A stretch of DNA of 14,056 nt from Bacillota bacterium (GTDB lineage: Bacteria > Bacillota > Clostridia > Lutisporales > Lutisporaceae). Positions 14,048 to 14,056 of the stretch are shown here, piece by piece. The notes beneath the pieces were generated by a model, which was given only the letters and a program-made list of their open reading frames with translations, was not told the DNA's origin and did no database searches. The stretch spans positions 1-14,056 of the forward strand of contig JALNWH010000047.1 of assembly GCA_023230985.1 (NCBI GenBank). Direction: 5' to 3'. Within the stretch, counting starts at the first letter, position 1; the number at the start of each line of letters is the position of its first letter. The position numbers and the translations under genes were made by a program.

Positions 14048-14056
14048 TTTTAATAA

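Overview
The window is AT-rich DNA from a low-GC Gram-positive bacterium, most likely an anaerobic, spore-forming member of the Clostridia (Tissierellia or a relative). The evidence is purine-rich Shine-Dalgarno sites before nearly every gene, TTG as an alternative start codon, a threonyl-tRNA synthetase gene behind a T-box leader, a YtxC-type protein known from sporulating Firmicutes, and tRNA genes that encode their own CCA ends. I cannot name the genus. All protein genes and all tRNAs lie on the + strand.

Layout. (1) 1-3008: a possible 3' end of an upstream gene, then a compact three-gene run: a membrane-anchored extracytoplasmic protein of unknown function (TTG start at 213), a Sir2-type NAD-dependent protein deacylase, and a class I SAM-dependent methyltransferase overlapping it by 8 bp. 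(2) 3078-3579: a tRNA operon with a near-consensus promoter, five tRNA genes (Val-UAC, Asp-GUC, Phe-GAA, Gly-GCC, Cys-GCA) and a strong intrinsic terminator. (3) 3608-6078: a DUF6873-like protein with its own promoter, then ytxC and a short DUF445 membrane protein, probably cotranscribed. (4) 6082-8393: thrS with its own promoter, a complete threonine T-box leader (Thr specifier codon, conserved T-box, terminator) and the full-length synthetase. The ytxC-thrS proximity also occurs in Bacillus. (5) 8377-13776: a four-gene ABC uptake cassette: a DUF3798 lipoprotein binding component, a double-domain ATPase and two RbsC/BMP-type permeases. (6) 13777-14056: a noncoding stretch ending in an extended -10 promoter and a ribosome binding site for a gene that begins just past the window.

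How the parts work together. Threonine starvation should raise ThrRS through tRNA-Thr binding to the T-box leader. The ABC cassette has the architecture of sugar or nucleoside importers, with one lipid-anchored receptor, one fused ATPase and a permease heterodimer, but its receptor belongs to a family with no known ligand. Its regulatory DNA is the most interesting part of the window. The consensus promoter is folded into the thrS terminator hairpin. A 16-bp stem separates the receptor gene from the transporter genes. Related CTCCTAAAA sequences that could pair with the ribosome binding sites precede both the receptor and the ATPase gene.

I saw no CRISPR array, insertion sequence, phage gene or obvious defence system. 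The best candidate for an undescribed system is the DUF3798 transporter and its leader elements.
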